DNA from: Ganoderma boninense
Taxonomy: Eukaryota > Basidiomycota > Agaricomycetes > Polyporales > Polyporaceae
DNA: 64,000 nucleotides
NCBI GenBank assembly: GCA_002900995.3
Contig: CM035308.1
Coordinates: 1,612,001 to 1,676,000, forward strand
Direction of reading: 5' to 3'
Both the position numbers and the translations under genes were made by a program. The notes beneath the pieces were generated by a model. The model had not been told where the DNA came from, ran no database searches, and was given only the letters and a program-made list of their open reading frames with translations. Below are positions 1 to 11,464 of this stretch, one piece after another. Every line of letters begins with the position of its first letter. Positions within the stretch are counted from its first letter, which is position 1.

Positions 1-1
1 C

Positions 2-100
2 GCTGCTGCCCGCTAGTTCTTGGTAGACCGCGAAGTGCTTCGGAACGGAATCGAGGAGCGCAAAGAACGCGGCGATGGTGTCTTGCGCCGAGAGATCGTA
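2..100 (-). other. Possible coding stretch of a leftward gene cut by the window edge
   Basis: Read on the minus strand, this edge stretch is open and has coding-like composition, including IAAFFALLDSVPKHFAVYQE. It would be the start or an inner exon of a leftward gene outside the window. No start codon or splice site could be fixed, and no family is recognised. The 330 bp between it and the chorismate mutase start would then be a divergent promoter. Confidence 0.22.
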
Positions 101-430
101 GACGCACCGGCGACTGTGGCGTCCTTGGTAGCGCGATGGGCATTCTCAGCAACTGAATCTCTCCTCCGAGCAGTGGCACCACTCGTGAGCAGACAATCGT
201 GTCAACTTACGGTATTCCTACGTCCGATCGGTCATCGCCAGCGGTGAGAGAGAGGCTGCCCCAATTCGCCAGCGGCCACTGTTTTACTCAATGACCAGCG
301 AAGCCAGCCTCCAGCAAGAATTTAAGGAGTCACGTCCACTCGACGCTCTCCGCCAGCGACCACCTGCATCCACCCCTCTCCTAGACCGCAGACACCAGGG
401 AAGCGACTCACCTCACACTCCGACAGCGCG

Positions 431-1702
431 ATGGCCAGCGTGCCGCTCCCAGAGCAGAACTTCATCCTCGGCGGCGACCCCCTCTCGCTTGACCGCATCC
501 GCGCTATCCTCACCCGCCTCGAGGACACGATTATCTTCTCGCTCATCGAGCGCGCGCAGTTCGCGCACAACCCCAAGGCGTACCGGCGGGGTGAGATCAA
601 GGAGCTCAAGGAGATCGGCTTCACGGGGAGTTGGCTAGAGTGGTTCCTGAAGGAGACCGAGACCTTCCATGGTGAGCCCTCTCCACGCTCAAGGTCCGGC
701 CGTGTGCTGATAGCGACGACCGCGTGTGCGCCCGATCGTCGACGCTGCGCGCGCAGCGAAGGCAAGGAGGTATACCAGGTGCGTCCGCCCATTTCTATTC
801 CCCCGTCTGCACCTGCCTCCGCCAAAGCGAAGGGAAAAAGAACGGCTGAACTGAGTACGAGGATGCCCTCGGTGTCTGTGTCCGCCCCCGACGGCGCGCG
901 CCCACGCCCACAGCCCCGACGAGTACCCGTTCACGAACCCCAGCGAGCTCCCGGCGCCCATCCTCAAGCCCTTCCCGCACCCGCCGATCCTGTACCAGAA
1001 CGCGATCAACGTGAACGCGTCCATCCTCTCCTTCTACACCCAGGCGATCGTCCCCCGCATCACCCGCCCCGCGACGCTCGCGCTCGCGGCAGCCAAGCGC
1101 TCGAACGGCATCACCGGCGACGACGAGTACGAGGACGACGGGAACTACGGCAGCGCGGCGTTCGTCGACCTCGAGGTCCTCCAGGCGATCTCGAAGAGGG
1201 TCCACTACGGTGCGCCGCGCGTTCCATCCCTCGGACGAACTGAACGCTGACCACTTGTGCTTGCATATTCCATACGGCGCGTGGGTTCTCACAGGGAAGT
1301 TCGTCTCGGAGAGCAAGTTCAGAGACCACCCGGCTGCGTTCATCCCGCACATCCAGTCGCGCAACCGCTCCGCGCTGGAGGCGCTGATTACGAAGCCCGA
1401 GGTCGAGAAGAAGCTCCTGCAGCGGCTCCGGAGCAAGGCGTCGCTGTATGCCATCAACTTCACACCAGACGGCGAGCCGCTCAACGACGCGGCCACACGC
1501 AAGATAGACGTAGACGGCGTCGTAGAGCTGTACGAACATTACATCATTCCACTCACGAAGGAGGTCGAGGTACGTTCTCATCTGTCTAAACCTGTGTCAG
1601 AATTCGATCTGAGCGACTGAACAGGTGGATTACCTCCTGGTACGATTGGATGGGCTGTCGAAGGAGGAGATAGACGCACTCGCATCACAGGAAAAGAACT
1701 GA
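431..1702 (+). CDS. ARO7: Chorismate mutase, five exons
   Basis: Converts chorismate to prephenate, the branch point to phenylalanine and tyrosine. Exons 431-671, 757-778, 914-1209, 1295-1569 and 1625-1702 give 303 residues, close to the eukaryotic AroQ family. Seen: [20 protein letters not shown] at residues 22-41, matching the first helix of the yeast enzyme with its catalytic Arg (here Arg24); [42 protein letters not shown]; a C-terminal ITPEYL-like helix ending in [16 protein letters not shown]. Exon 2 is only 22 nt and encodes part of AKARRYTS, bridging two well-matched blocks. All junctions are GT/AG and keep frame. The fungal enzyme is normally inhibited by tyrosine and activated by tryptophan; that regulation is family knowledge. 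Its 3' end converges on the septin-like gene. Confidence 0.95.
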
Positions 1703-2138
1703 TTGTCTCCCGGTGTAACGCATTAATTCACCAGCACATCCGGTATCACAATGAAGCAGGTATTAGACAACGTCGGCAACAAACAGGTCAGGTGGGAAAT
1801 GGTCCCGAACAGCAGCAGGAATGAGGAGGATGAAGAGAGTGTGTGAGCATGTGCAGGTTGAAGATGAACTTGATCTGGATCCAGCGATTGGTAATGGTAT
1901 ATGCGCATAGAGGTCAACGTAACGAGAACGTGAACACAGGAATGAGCGGAGAGAACAATGGTGAGAGACAGAGTCAGGTGAGCAATACACAATATATGCC
2001 TAGGAATGCCACAGAAAGAAATACCAGCAGAAGCAGTCATCACCACCAACCTGGTGGCTTGAACGAAAATAACGTTACCGCACTAGATACAGAGCAGTCT
2101 CCAGCACTGTAAATGGATGTCGAGCACGCCGCATTAAA
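1703..2138. other. Convergent intergenic spacer
   Basis: A 436 bp spacer between the stop codons of chorismate mutase (+) and the first septin-like gene (-). It is less GC-rich than the flanking exons and holds the 3' untranslated regions of both. No convincing gene or repeat was seen. Confidence 0.6.
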
Positions 2139-4555
2139 TCACAACCCCAATTCTGCAGAGCAAACACAGTCAGACAGATTGCTCCGCACTGCCTGCCAGT
2201 CCACAGCCCATGTCGATGAACACGCACCTTCCAGCAACCGCTTCGTCTCATCTTCGCTGATATTGCGCGTCGCGCGCCGTGCGAGCAGCTTCTCCGTCCG
2301 ATACTTCTCGTAGAGCACCTCCTTCGTCCGGAGCTTGAGCAGCTAAGAACAGACAATCAGCATCTGTCTATCTCCCCCCAGCGCGCCCGCCGCCACCACC
2401 ACCGCAACACGAAGATAGGGGGCTGAAACGAACCTTGATATGCGTCGACATCACCGCCGTGCGCATCGCAGGGAAGTCGCAGTGCTCCGGGTTCAGCACG
2501 TCGACAGTTCCCCACCGGAACCGCCTCACGAACACCCCCCGCAAGTCCGCGGGCGGGCCCTGCAGATAGGGGAAGTTGCGCAGCGACGCGGGCGTCGACG
2601 GGCTCACGGGCGACGTCACCGCGTCGTGCCCGTCCTCGCTCGGCGCGACGACCGTCGATGCCCGCCGGCTGCCCGCCTCCCCTGCGGCCCCGTGTCCGTT
2701 GACGCTCGATGGCGACGCGACGAGGACCTTGCTATGGCGGCGGCGGGCGTGCTCGGGCGTGATGAGCGCAAAGGGGAGGTGGGCAGAGAGGTCCGTCTTG
2801 GCGACGATCTGCGCCGAGAAGCGCACGCTCGCGATGCTCTCCGTGTCGTTGACGAGCTCCAACGAGTTCGGGTCCTCCGCTAGCGCCATCTCGGACATCT
2901 CGAGGCGTGAGCGCGAGCGCGACGGGCGCCGCGTGAGCCGCGTCGACCGCAGTTTAATCACCGGGCGCGATGGCCGCTCTCCCTGCGCCTGCTGCTCTTG
3001 CGCCTGGTCCTGGGTTTGGGCGTTCTCCTCCGAGGGTTCTGGGGTGGCATGCCCATTGCTGGTGCCATGGACAGCAGAGGGTTCAGCGCTGACCTCACTG
3101 GCGTTGCTGATACTACTTGTGTGCCCGTGTCCGTTCGCACTGGGGTGGCTGTCGGGGCTCTTCGGATCGTCTGCGACAGGTCCAAACACCCCGAGGTCGA
3201 CAGCTGCAGCCTGCAGGTCACGGCGAATGGCCTTGCGAACCGCGGCGAGCTTTGCGTCCGTGAGCGAGTCCGCACGGGCGACAACAGGAAGGACATTCGC
3301 GCGCGCGGCGATGCGGCGGAGGACGCGGACGTCAACAGGAGACATAGTGAGGCTGCTCTCGTTCTCATCCTCGTCCTCCGAATCTGTCTCTTCGGACATG
3401 GACGAGAGATCTGGCGGCTTGTAGGAGACCGTCGTCTCCGAGCGGATCTTGGCGGGGAAGGAGGATTGACCGCGGCGCGCCGTCTCTGACATGACGGAGT
3501 CGGGATCAATCATATAGATGCACCTACGCCAACGGGTAAGCAGGCGATCGAGAAGCAAGCTAGAAGCGTATTTGGCACGTACAAATGAATGTGTTGGTCG
3601 CCCTTGCTCTGACGGACGACCTTTGATTCCTGCAAAGAACGTCAGTTCCCAGGAACCCCGACACCGGACGTCTTTCACATCGCACACACCGCGACGCAGC
3701 GGGAGCGACGCGACAGAGCTGGGAACGGCGGTAGCCACGCACCTCGCTGAGAGTATCCGCGAACTGCGATTCAAGGTACTTGACGATCGTCGACACCTGG
3801 TGTTCCAACTTGAGCTCATGTCCTTCCTGGAAGTCAAGCCCGGGCGTGTCGATGACGGAGAGCAGCAGCCTGTCGTACTTGCTCTCGCAGATCTCCACAC
3901 ACGCAGACTGTATGCTCTCCGTGCGCTTAGGCGAGCCACGCAAAAAGCGGTTCATCGCCGCCTTCTGGTCTGCGGTGGCGGTCGGGGATACATCCGCGGT
4001 TTCCAAGATGAGGCGAAGCAGGGACGTTTTGCCCGTGCCCTGCGCACCAGCAACCTACCAACCGACAGTGAGACAAAGGACAGAGTGAACACGCCGAGAT
4101 GCGCGAGCGGCGGCGGTGACCAATACGCGGGAGAGAGAAGCGGCACGCACCATGAGATTGAATGTGGTGGGGTTCCTGTTACGCTTCTGGTTCGCGCGTT
4201 GGCCGCGGGTGGAGCCATGGGAGACCTTGCGAGGCTCGAGCGCGAAGGCGGAAGGCGGGTGAGACGCATACAGAGACGCGATCGGCGGGCCCGTAGGGTT
4301 GCTGGTTGCCTTTCCGGGGGAGGACCACGGCTTGTGGAATGGGACAGGACCGTCGGTGGTGAAGGAGGTCTTGGCAGCGCCTCGGGGAGGGCTTGGGGGC
4401 AAGCCTTCCTGGGGGAGCTGGGAAAGGTCGACGAGGTTGCTAGGCCATGGGATGCCCTGGGAGGAGAGCTCGGGGAGAGAGGGGGAGGTATGGATGAAGG
4501 GCGGGCCTGAGGAGTGCTCCAAGTTTTTGTTGGGCTTGCGACGGAAGGTGAACAT
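2139..4555 (-). CDS. Septin-like G-domain protein (paralogue 1)
   Basis: Exons in transcript order are 4555-4151, 4054-3743, 3629-3583, 3523-2434, 2342-2228 and 2152-2139, giving 660 residues with every junction in frame. Seen: a proline- and serine-rich N-terminus of 135 residues; P-loop GAQGTGKTS near 138-146; switch II DTPGLDF near 204; IYMIDPD; a G4-like ARADSL near 337; septin-style FVRRFRWGTVDVLNPEHCDF; and a C-terminal basic helix LRTKEVLYEKYRTEKLLARR. A long Ser/Asp/Glu-rich insert and a Pro/Ser-rich loop interrupt the G domain. Septins form GTP-binding filaments at septa and bud necks. This one is divergent and may be an atypical septin rather than a core Cdc3/10/11/12 subunit. A 47-nt exon sits at the same place as a 38-nt exon in the paralogue 1.5 kb upstream, so the two arose by duplication. 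Confidence 0.85.
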
Positions 4556-6040
4556 GGTCGGGGACGAGTCGGGGGCGAGGAGGTGGGGGTATAGGAGGGC
4601 GTGGCCGGAAAGGGCTATGGGGGTTGCAAAAGGAGCGGCTCAAGAGAGGAAGGGGGAGGTGCGACCAGCGACGAGCAGCGGAAGGAGAATGTGCATGCGG
4701 CGGGGAGACGGCGGCTCGGAGAGAAAGGCTGCTTGCGGCCGCGATGAATGCCAACGAGCCCCTGGGCGACAGCCGTTGTTGCCTTTGTTTCCAACATCCC
4801 GCGCTTCCCCTCCCCTCGCCCTCTATTTGGCAGGCCCCTATTCCAGCCCCGGCTCAAACTGCGGGCGCCTGCCGATCCTCTTTCTCCGTCCGGGCCCGTC
4901 CCGCTCTCCCACGCCCCGCACCACCTGCCAAGGCCCCGCGGAAGCAATCGTCTCCTAATCAAGCCCGCACGATAACCAGCATAACCAGCACTCCTAGCCG
5001 GCGGGGGACAGCAGAACAAACAGACCTTGGCGTAGGCTTGGGGAGGCCCGGCCAGCCACGAGGCACTCAGGCAACCGGCTGCGCCCCGTTGTGACGCTGC
5101 TGGCACAACGGAGCGGACGCACGGAACGAAACCATGCCCATCCCTCGTCATGTCCGTCGGCGAATTCCCAGGCTGGGCCACTGTTCGAGTCCGTGTTCCA
5201 GCCACCTGGGAACAAACCTACCTCCACGCCGTCCGCCCCGATGTGTCGTGCACGCTGCCCTCCCCGCCTCAACTCCACGCGTCCGGCACGGCTGGCCCGA
5301 GAACTTGAGCCCCATCTAGACTGGTGCCTGTCCTCGTTCCAATGCGCATCGCCATTCAGACCTCTTCCAAGGTAGATGCTCGAACGGATCGTTTTCTGGC
5401 AGGCGGGGTCCTGTATGCAATCGTACATGTAGGCAGGTACGGGTACTGACGAGAGTCTGAGGCGGAGCAGCGACACTTGGAACGCGTAGCTGGAAGCGGC
5501 GGCAGCAAGCTATAGGAGGGCGGCATTGGCACCTAGCAGCAGAGACGGAAACCTGGGGCGAGGCTATAGTACAAGTTCCGATGCACAACGAGCGTGTCGA
5601 CAATCCTAAGACCCAAGACAGACACATGGGGGCAAGGGCAAGGAGAGGGCAGAGAGGAGAGGAGAGATGGAATGGGAAGGAGAGGTGGAGCGATATGGGG
5701 ACCAATCAAATAGGACGAGAATATGGGGATATGTCGATATGGGTCCTGCAGAGGAGGTTAAAATGCTACGAGTCTGACATGGGCAAGTATCAATGAGAGG
5801 GTAATCAAAAATGGGGGAATATGATCATGCGCGTATGCGCGCTTTCTACCTGCAGGATTTCTGCGATATCCGAACACAACGGTCCCTTGCCTGAACAAAC
5901 AACAAACAACGATATGGAGGTGTGGGGTATGCGCGACCGCGTACCCAAATGTCCGTGGGCATGTACACACGGCGACTATCCACACTGATGGTACACGTCG
6001 CACCGCGCCGTCGCGGGGGTCGGGGAAGCGCGGGCACGAC
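4556..6040. other. Intergenic region, promoter of septin-like gene 1
   Basis: About 1.5 kb between the start of septin-like gene 1 and the stop of the septin/zinc-cluster gene. Short open frames on both strands show neither family similarity nor splice-consistent extension. A homopurine tract (G/A only, about 5636-5690) lies in the half nearer the 3' end of the fusion gene. Confidence 0.5.
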
Positions 6041-9000
6041 TCATTGACCGGTAGCGAGAACCGCGATCGGCGGCGTGCTGAGCTGGTGCGTGAGCCGCAT
6101 TTTCTTCGCTGGCGCCTGCATCATGTCAGAGTCGTACGAGCTGAGCGGCCGGGTCCCGACGAGTGAGACCGTGACAGAATCTGGAATGCTCGGCGTCAGT
6201 GCAACGGGGGACGCGCGCGACGACGCGGACGCGGACGTCGACATGTCGGGCGGCGAGGCGCCACCGCTGGTCGCGCTCTTCGAGCGCGCCTTCGAAGCTG
6301 GGTCGTTGACATAGTTGCACCTCAGCTGGCGCCGTGAGCAGCTGCTGCACGAGGGGTGCGCGCCGTCGCACCTCGTCTTCCGCGCTGTGCAAGACAAGTG
6401 GGTGGCGATCAGTCAAAGATCAAGAACATAGCACCGCAATCTGCATGATCTGCAGACTGCATGAGAAAAATAGAAACAAGACGCACCTCGACAGAAGTTG
6501 CACGCCACGATCTTTGATCCGTGACCGCCGCGACCGCCGCGGCCAGAGCCCGAGACCGAACCAGAGGTGGCCGAGGATGTGCGCCTCCGCGACGCGGCGT
6601 TCTCCGCCTGCTTGAGCGCCGCGAGCGAGGGCGGCTCGTCTTGCGGACCAGGCGGCGCTGACAAAGTTGCGATGGGCGGCAGCTCGTGGTTGAGCGACGG
6701 CCGGCGGGAAGTGGGGGACATGCCATAGGCACCAGCGGCTTGGGAGTTGATCGGAGGAAGGACCGCGGGGGCTTCTTCGCGTGGCTCAACCGCGGCGCTG
6801 AGAGGCGGGAGCGTGTCCGTTAGAAGCATGCTGACGTTCGAGCTTCTCCGGGAGTGCGGAGCGGACGATGACAGTTCGGGGGAATGAGACGGGTGGTGAT
6901 CCAAGTCCGCCGTGCCTTCCTCGATGCTGTCACCCTCGCTGTCGCTTCCGTACTGTTTCCGCGCCTTGCCAGAGTTGCGGCGTTTGTTGCTCGTGGTGTA
7001 GTCGCACGGATTCGAACGTTTGAAGCACTGACCGCATGCCGGTCTGCCGCCGTCGCACTTGAGTTTCCGTGCTGCGCCCGAGCAGAAGGTGAGAACGCGC
7101 GCTCCGACTGAATGAGGGGAAACGGGGCTGGAACCTACATCTGCAGAAGTTGCATGCGACCGTTATCTTTTTCGCCCGCTGACGCTGGGATCCTAGGGAA
7201 AAGAAGAACATGGGCGGCGTGTCCAGACAAAGGACAGAGGTGACTTACTAGAAGGAGCGTGCATCTTCGGCGAGAGCTCCGCTAGCGCTGCAGCCGAGAG
7301 ACCCTGCGAGGGCAGTTGTTCCCCATGTCCATTCACAACGCCTGAGCGCGGCATTGAAACATGGCTATTCCCATTCGTATGGACTGGCGAAGTTTCGATA
7401 GCAAGGATAGGACGGGAGCCGCGCATAGGCGGTAGGCGGGTTTCGACCCGTGCAGGCTGTTGAGTTGGACGGGCCGCGGGCGGGGGCACTTGAGGTTGCA
7501 CCTCTGCCCTGAACTTCTCAAATAAGTACTCCCGCGTGTACTTTTGCAACGTCTGTAGGTAAGATTTGGGAACGTCAGCGATTTGTGATAGCAAGGCACC
7601 AAGGCGAATGGCGAGTTACCTCCATGTGATGGAAGACGGCACCACGAAGGTGAAGGAACTCGCAGTGGCTCGCATCCATGACATCGAGCGAACCCCACCG
7701 GTAATTCCTCACAAACCTGCCGAGTGCGGTCTTCGGTGCTGACTGGTTTTTGACCGTATGTGTCGCAGGGTCGTATTGGTGGATGAGCTCGTGCCGAGAT
7801 AGCTGCGGGCGACCGACTCCGTCGCTATGCGAGTAAACATCGGGTGAAATCAGGGAGAACGGAAGTCGCAAGAGCGTCGGGGTAATCGGTGCGGAGGGCG
7901 GCGAGTTGCCGTTGCCGTTCATGTGGTGCTTCACGAAGCCGTTCTCGGACTTGTTCTTCGCGACCTTGGACTCCAGCTGTGCGTACAAGGGGATGTCGAG
8001 GTCGAAGATGCCGAAGCCGATACCAGCCTCGGCGAGGTCCCTGCGGACGGCCATCTTCACAGCGTTGAGACGGTCAGCCGTCAGAGTGTCTGCACGAGCG
8101 ATGACAGGTAACACATTGACGCGGGCCGATAACCGGCGAATGGCGGCAATGTCAGAGGCCGGGAGAATTGGTCGACAGAGCATGGGGTTGTTGCTGACAG
8201 GAGGTTCAAGGATGACAGGTTCGGATTCATGTGTGCTGAGGCTGTTGGTCCGGGCACGAGGAACAAGTGGGACGGGTGGTGCTGGCACGGACGGTGGCAC
8301 AATGTAGTCTGGGTCCAAGAAATACACACATCTGCAGGCGAATGCGTTAGCTAGCACGTCTAGAAAACGCAGATACGAAAAAGAACTCCAAAGCACAAAA
8401 TACAGCTCTCCTTGGGACAGCAGTCGGCGATAGCCTCGTGTAATTCCGCGGCTATACCCAGTTGACCCTCCCGCGAGGGATTCCAGCGACCCCTCCCGAT
8501 AAAGGAACGCAAGAAATCACCATGTGTTCGGTGCACGCAGCGGTTCGCCGAACTGCAGGGCCTGACGATTAGAGCGTCATCGCCCCAGATTCCTGAAGCA
8601 ATGCGGAATCGCCGAGATCAATCGGCTATGTCCACATGACCTACTCAGTCTCGACTTCCCATCGTTCTCCACTGGGACGCGCACGGTGCCGCGCAGAAGG
8701 CAGAGCAGACGCAGCAAAGTCCACGAGCCAGCTCCAATGGCCCAACTTCCCGAGCGCCTGGGAAGCGAGGAACAAATGCGATACCGACGGATCGCTCCGC
8801 TCTTGGTCCGTGGCAGCGGGAAGGGGTCCAGGCTATCCCTCATCAGCAAGGGAAGCTGGAAGGCCACGGAACTCGGCTGTAGGACGGAGAGCGCAAGAAC
8901 TAGAAGCTGCGTGTAGCAACCGTCGGGTGCGTCGGGCCCCGAACAGGCAAAATACGACAGGGACTGACACCGCGGCGAACAGCGCCGGGCGCTGGGGCGG

Positions 9001-9884
9001 GGACGCGCCTGGCACCGAAGATCTCGGACAACCCGCACTGGACGCACCCCGGTGGCTCCACCCGCCTCAAAGCAGCACAAGGGCCGCTCAAAATGACGGC
9101 ATGAACTCAAGGGAGAACCCCCGAGGGTGAGAGCGAAGGCAGGCAACTCCGGCACATGCGGCCCCAACTCCGTGACGCGTGAGGATCGCTTAACGTGACC
9201 CGAGGCCCCCCCAATTAGTGGAGGAGCGTCATAGAAGGTGGGCATGCACTCGTGAAGGATAGACGGGGATGGCATGGGAGGCAGAAATGAAATGAGGACG
9301 TACAGGTGTACAAGGTGGTCGCCAGCGAGGGCTTTGTGTTCCTGTTGCGGGACGCGGAGGTGAGACTATATGGGCGCCTAGTATCGAGACGGAGCACTCA
9401 CGTCGTCAAAACAGTCTCCCAACCGCGACTCGACGTGTCGAAGGATCTCCTGGAGGGCGCGCTGGGACGAGGATTCGTCCTCGAAGTCGAGAGACGGCGT
9501 GTCGATAAGTGTCAGGTTGAGGGGGTCCTCCTCATCCAGCTCGTCAGGCGCCAGGTCAATGTCGATCGAGACGGACCGGACATGCGCAGTGTGACCGCTG
9601 CAGCCCTGGACGAACTTGGCGACGGAGATGAGCTGGTCGTTGGTGACAAAGGTGGAGACGGTGCTGGTGTCTAGGAGGAGGCGGAGGAAGGAGGTCTTGC
9701 CTGTGCGACGGCCAGCGACCATGAGCGTGTAGCCGGAGATGTCTTCGGCTGGCATCCTGGCTGCGCGGGACGGACGAGTTGGACAGCGGGAGTGGGGGTG
9801 CTTGTGGTGGGGGTGGGTGCGCCCGTAGGCGTCCTGCTCATGGTCAACCTCAGCGCGACGATGGCGGGGGTCGATGGGGTCCAT
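6041..9884 (-). CDS. Septin-like GTPase fused to two Zn2Cys6 DNA-binding clusters
   Basis: Transcript-order exons are 9884-9402, 9341-9304, 8331-7620, 7552-7249, 7192-7139, 7071-6487 and 6384-6041. They keep one frame for 839 residues. N-terminal part: P-loop GRRTGKTS (58-65), DTPSLDF, CVYFLDPDY, G4-like ARADTL, FVRNYRWGSLDVMDASHCEF; this is a septin-like domain paralogous to the gene downstream. A Pro-rich linker follows (about 420-512). Next come two full Zn2Cys6 clusters: Cys 526, 529, 536, 543, 546, 553 and Cys 721, 724, 731, 738, 741, 748, both with C-x2-C-x6-C-x6-C-x2-C-x6-C spacing and separated by a Ser/Pro-rich stretch. The junction uses a canonical intron (GTAAGT to CCCTAG, 7193-7248). 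Oddities: Ser replaces Gly in DTPG, and intron 2 is about 960 bp. The alternative is two adjacent genes, the second starting at an in-frame ATG at 7211 inside that intron; RNA evidence would decide. Confidence 0.7.
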
Positions 9885-11464
9885 GAGAGGAGAAAGAAAG
9901 GGATGACGGAGGGGATACGGTGCGGATGTGCGGGGCTGGGGACGTTCTCGAACGCATACAACCATCAGCGAGGTTCCGGCGCCGACATAGCCGCTGGCTC
10001 AGGCTCAGCGATCCGAACCGAATCCAGTGCCCCTTCTTCTGGCCAATCCCGTCGGAGCCCCCTTCCGCCCTATCAACCGGTCCCGCCTTCCGACCTCAGC
10101 TCGGTTTCACTCCCATCTCCCTCCCCGCGACAAAAACGCCCCGCCCCCCCGGCTCCAGCGTCTTCCTCCGACCCCCTCTCCGACCCGGACACCTGGGGCC
10201 TCGAACAACACATGCACCACACACATCGTCCCCGCCCCCGGCCTCAGTGCCGACCGTCCTCCCCGCCTGCGACGCCCATCGCGCTCCCAGGCACGCGATC
10301 ATGCGAGTGGAGATCACTCTCTGCCCCGTCGACCCTGTTCGCGACGGAGATGCGGATCCTTAGCGGATCCCCCCATCTTGCGGCTAATATCCATATTCGG
10401 CAACAGCCGCCTGTCACATATACCCGAGGGCGCGCGGGAGGCACCTTGTCGTGACTCGTCCAAACAAGCCGGCCCTTGTCGAACGACAGCGCTAGCGATC
10501 GCGGGATGACGCACTTGCACACAGTCTGTTTGCTTCGATTGCGAGAAATGAATCGACCTGCCTAGAGGGCCTGCAACGAGGGAGCGGGCATGAACGCTTC
10601 TCTGCCCCATCTGCGGCACAGGGTCGACAAGCCTCGACTGGACTCGATCCATGCCCGCAGCACGGGTGTTCCTCGACCTGGCGAGCAGTGTCAGTAGTTC
10701 CGCGAAGCAGTCGCGCACGCTGCCTCTCGCAGCCGCTCTGGACGGACATCCTCCATCCTCAGGCCTCATGGCGCGATCACTAACCATTCCCAGCTCTCCG
10801 AGACGCACTGAATGGGAGAAGAGGCAGGAAGTCTCGGTGTGGTTATATCGGGCCACCTCTAAACTCTGAGTGCGGACCGGACGCTCCTGACATGGTCCTC
10901 ACGCGCGAGAGGCGACGTCGAAATCGAAATGGGCACGAGGCGCCGGATCGTCGGAGGACAGGGAGGCCCCGACAGTGCTTTCCCATCGGACGGAGGAGCG
11001 GCAGCTGCCTATGCCTGTGCCCCGATCCCGAGATGAGAGAATCGGGTCCACTGCGGGCGCCCGAGAACCTCTGAAGTGCGAGATTAATGGTACAGTATTA
11101 GGCTGAGTAACTTGCGTGAATCTACACTAGGACGATATAGTGGGAGTACACTAGGGCTTAAGGGGACGTAGGATATAACTTAGCTGGAAGAGCTGTCGGA
11201 GCAGGGATAGTGGGATGTCGCCAAGATTAGGGTAGATGTGGTGGTGGGGACGTTGGTTGGCCGGCGGCGCGCGACAAGAGCGTGGAGGGGCATGAGAACC
11301 AGGAGTGCAGCTGTCAAAGTTGCCCGGTTACGGCGAAGCGCATGGGAAATGAACCTGGGCGAGAGCGAGAAGCAGCCAAGCAGCAGAAGACGTCAGCGTC
11401 TGTCTCACGCCTCTTCCCGGCATCCATCCGCCCATCCACTCACCTCGTGTCCCGTGTCCGCCTC
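9885..11464. other. Intergenic region, promoter of the septin/zinc-cluster gene
   Basis: About 1.6 kb between the start of the fusion gene and the stop of the next leftward regulator gene. The part from about 9990 to 10330 is C-rich on the plus strand. Open frames on both strands look like chance frames in GC-rich DNA. No gene was recognised. Confidence 0.5.

Noticed and set aside
2440..3489. Several plus-strand frames of 140-280 codons
   Set aside because: Antisense shadows of the septin-like exon 2434-3523.
2368..3939. A 523-codon minus-strand frame as a single septin-like coding region
   Set aside because: Only the part to 3523 is the real exon. Beyond that it leaves the septin frame, and the P-loop half lies in other exons.
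7139..7211. A free-standing Zn2Cys6 gene starting at ATG 7211
   Set aside because: The ATG lies inside a canonical intron, leaves the GTPase gene without its own clear 3' end, and is less simple than the spliced fusion. It is kept as an alternative, not as a feature.
10314..10856. A 180-codon minus-strand frame upstream of the septin/zinc-cluster gene
   Set aside because: No family resemblance, no splice-consistent extension, and composition like the frames on the opposite strand.
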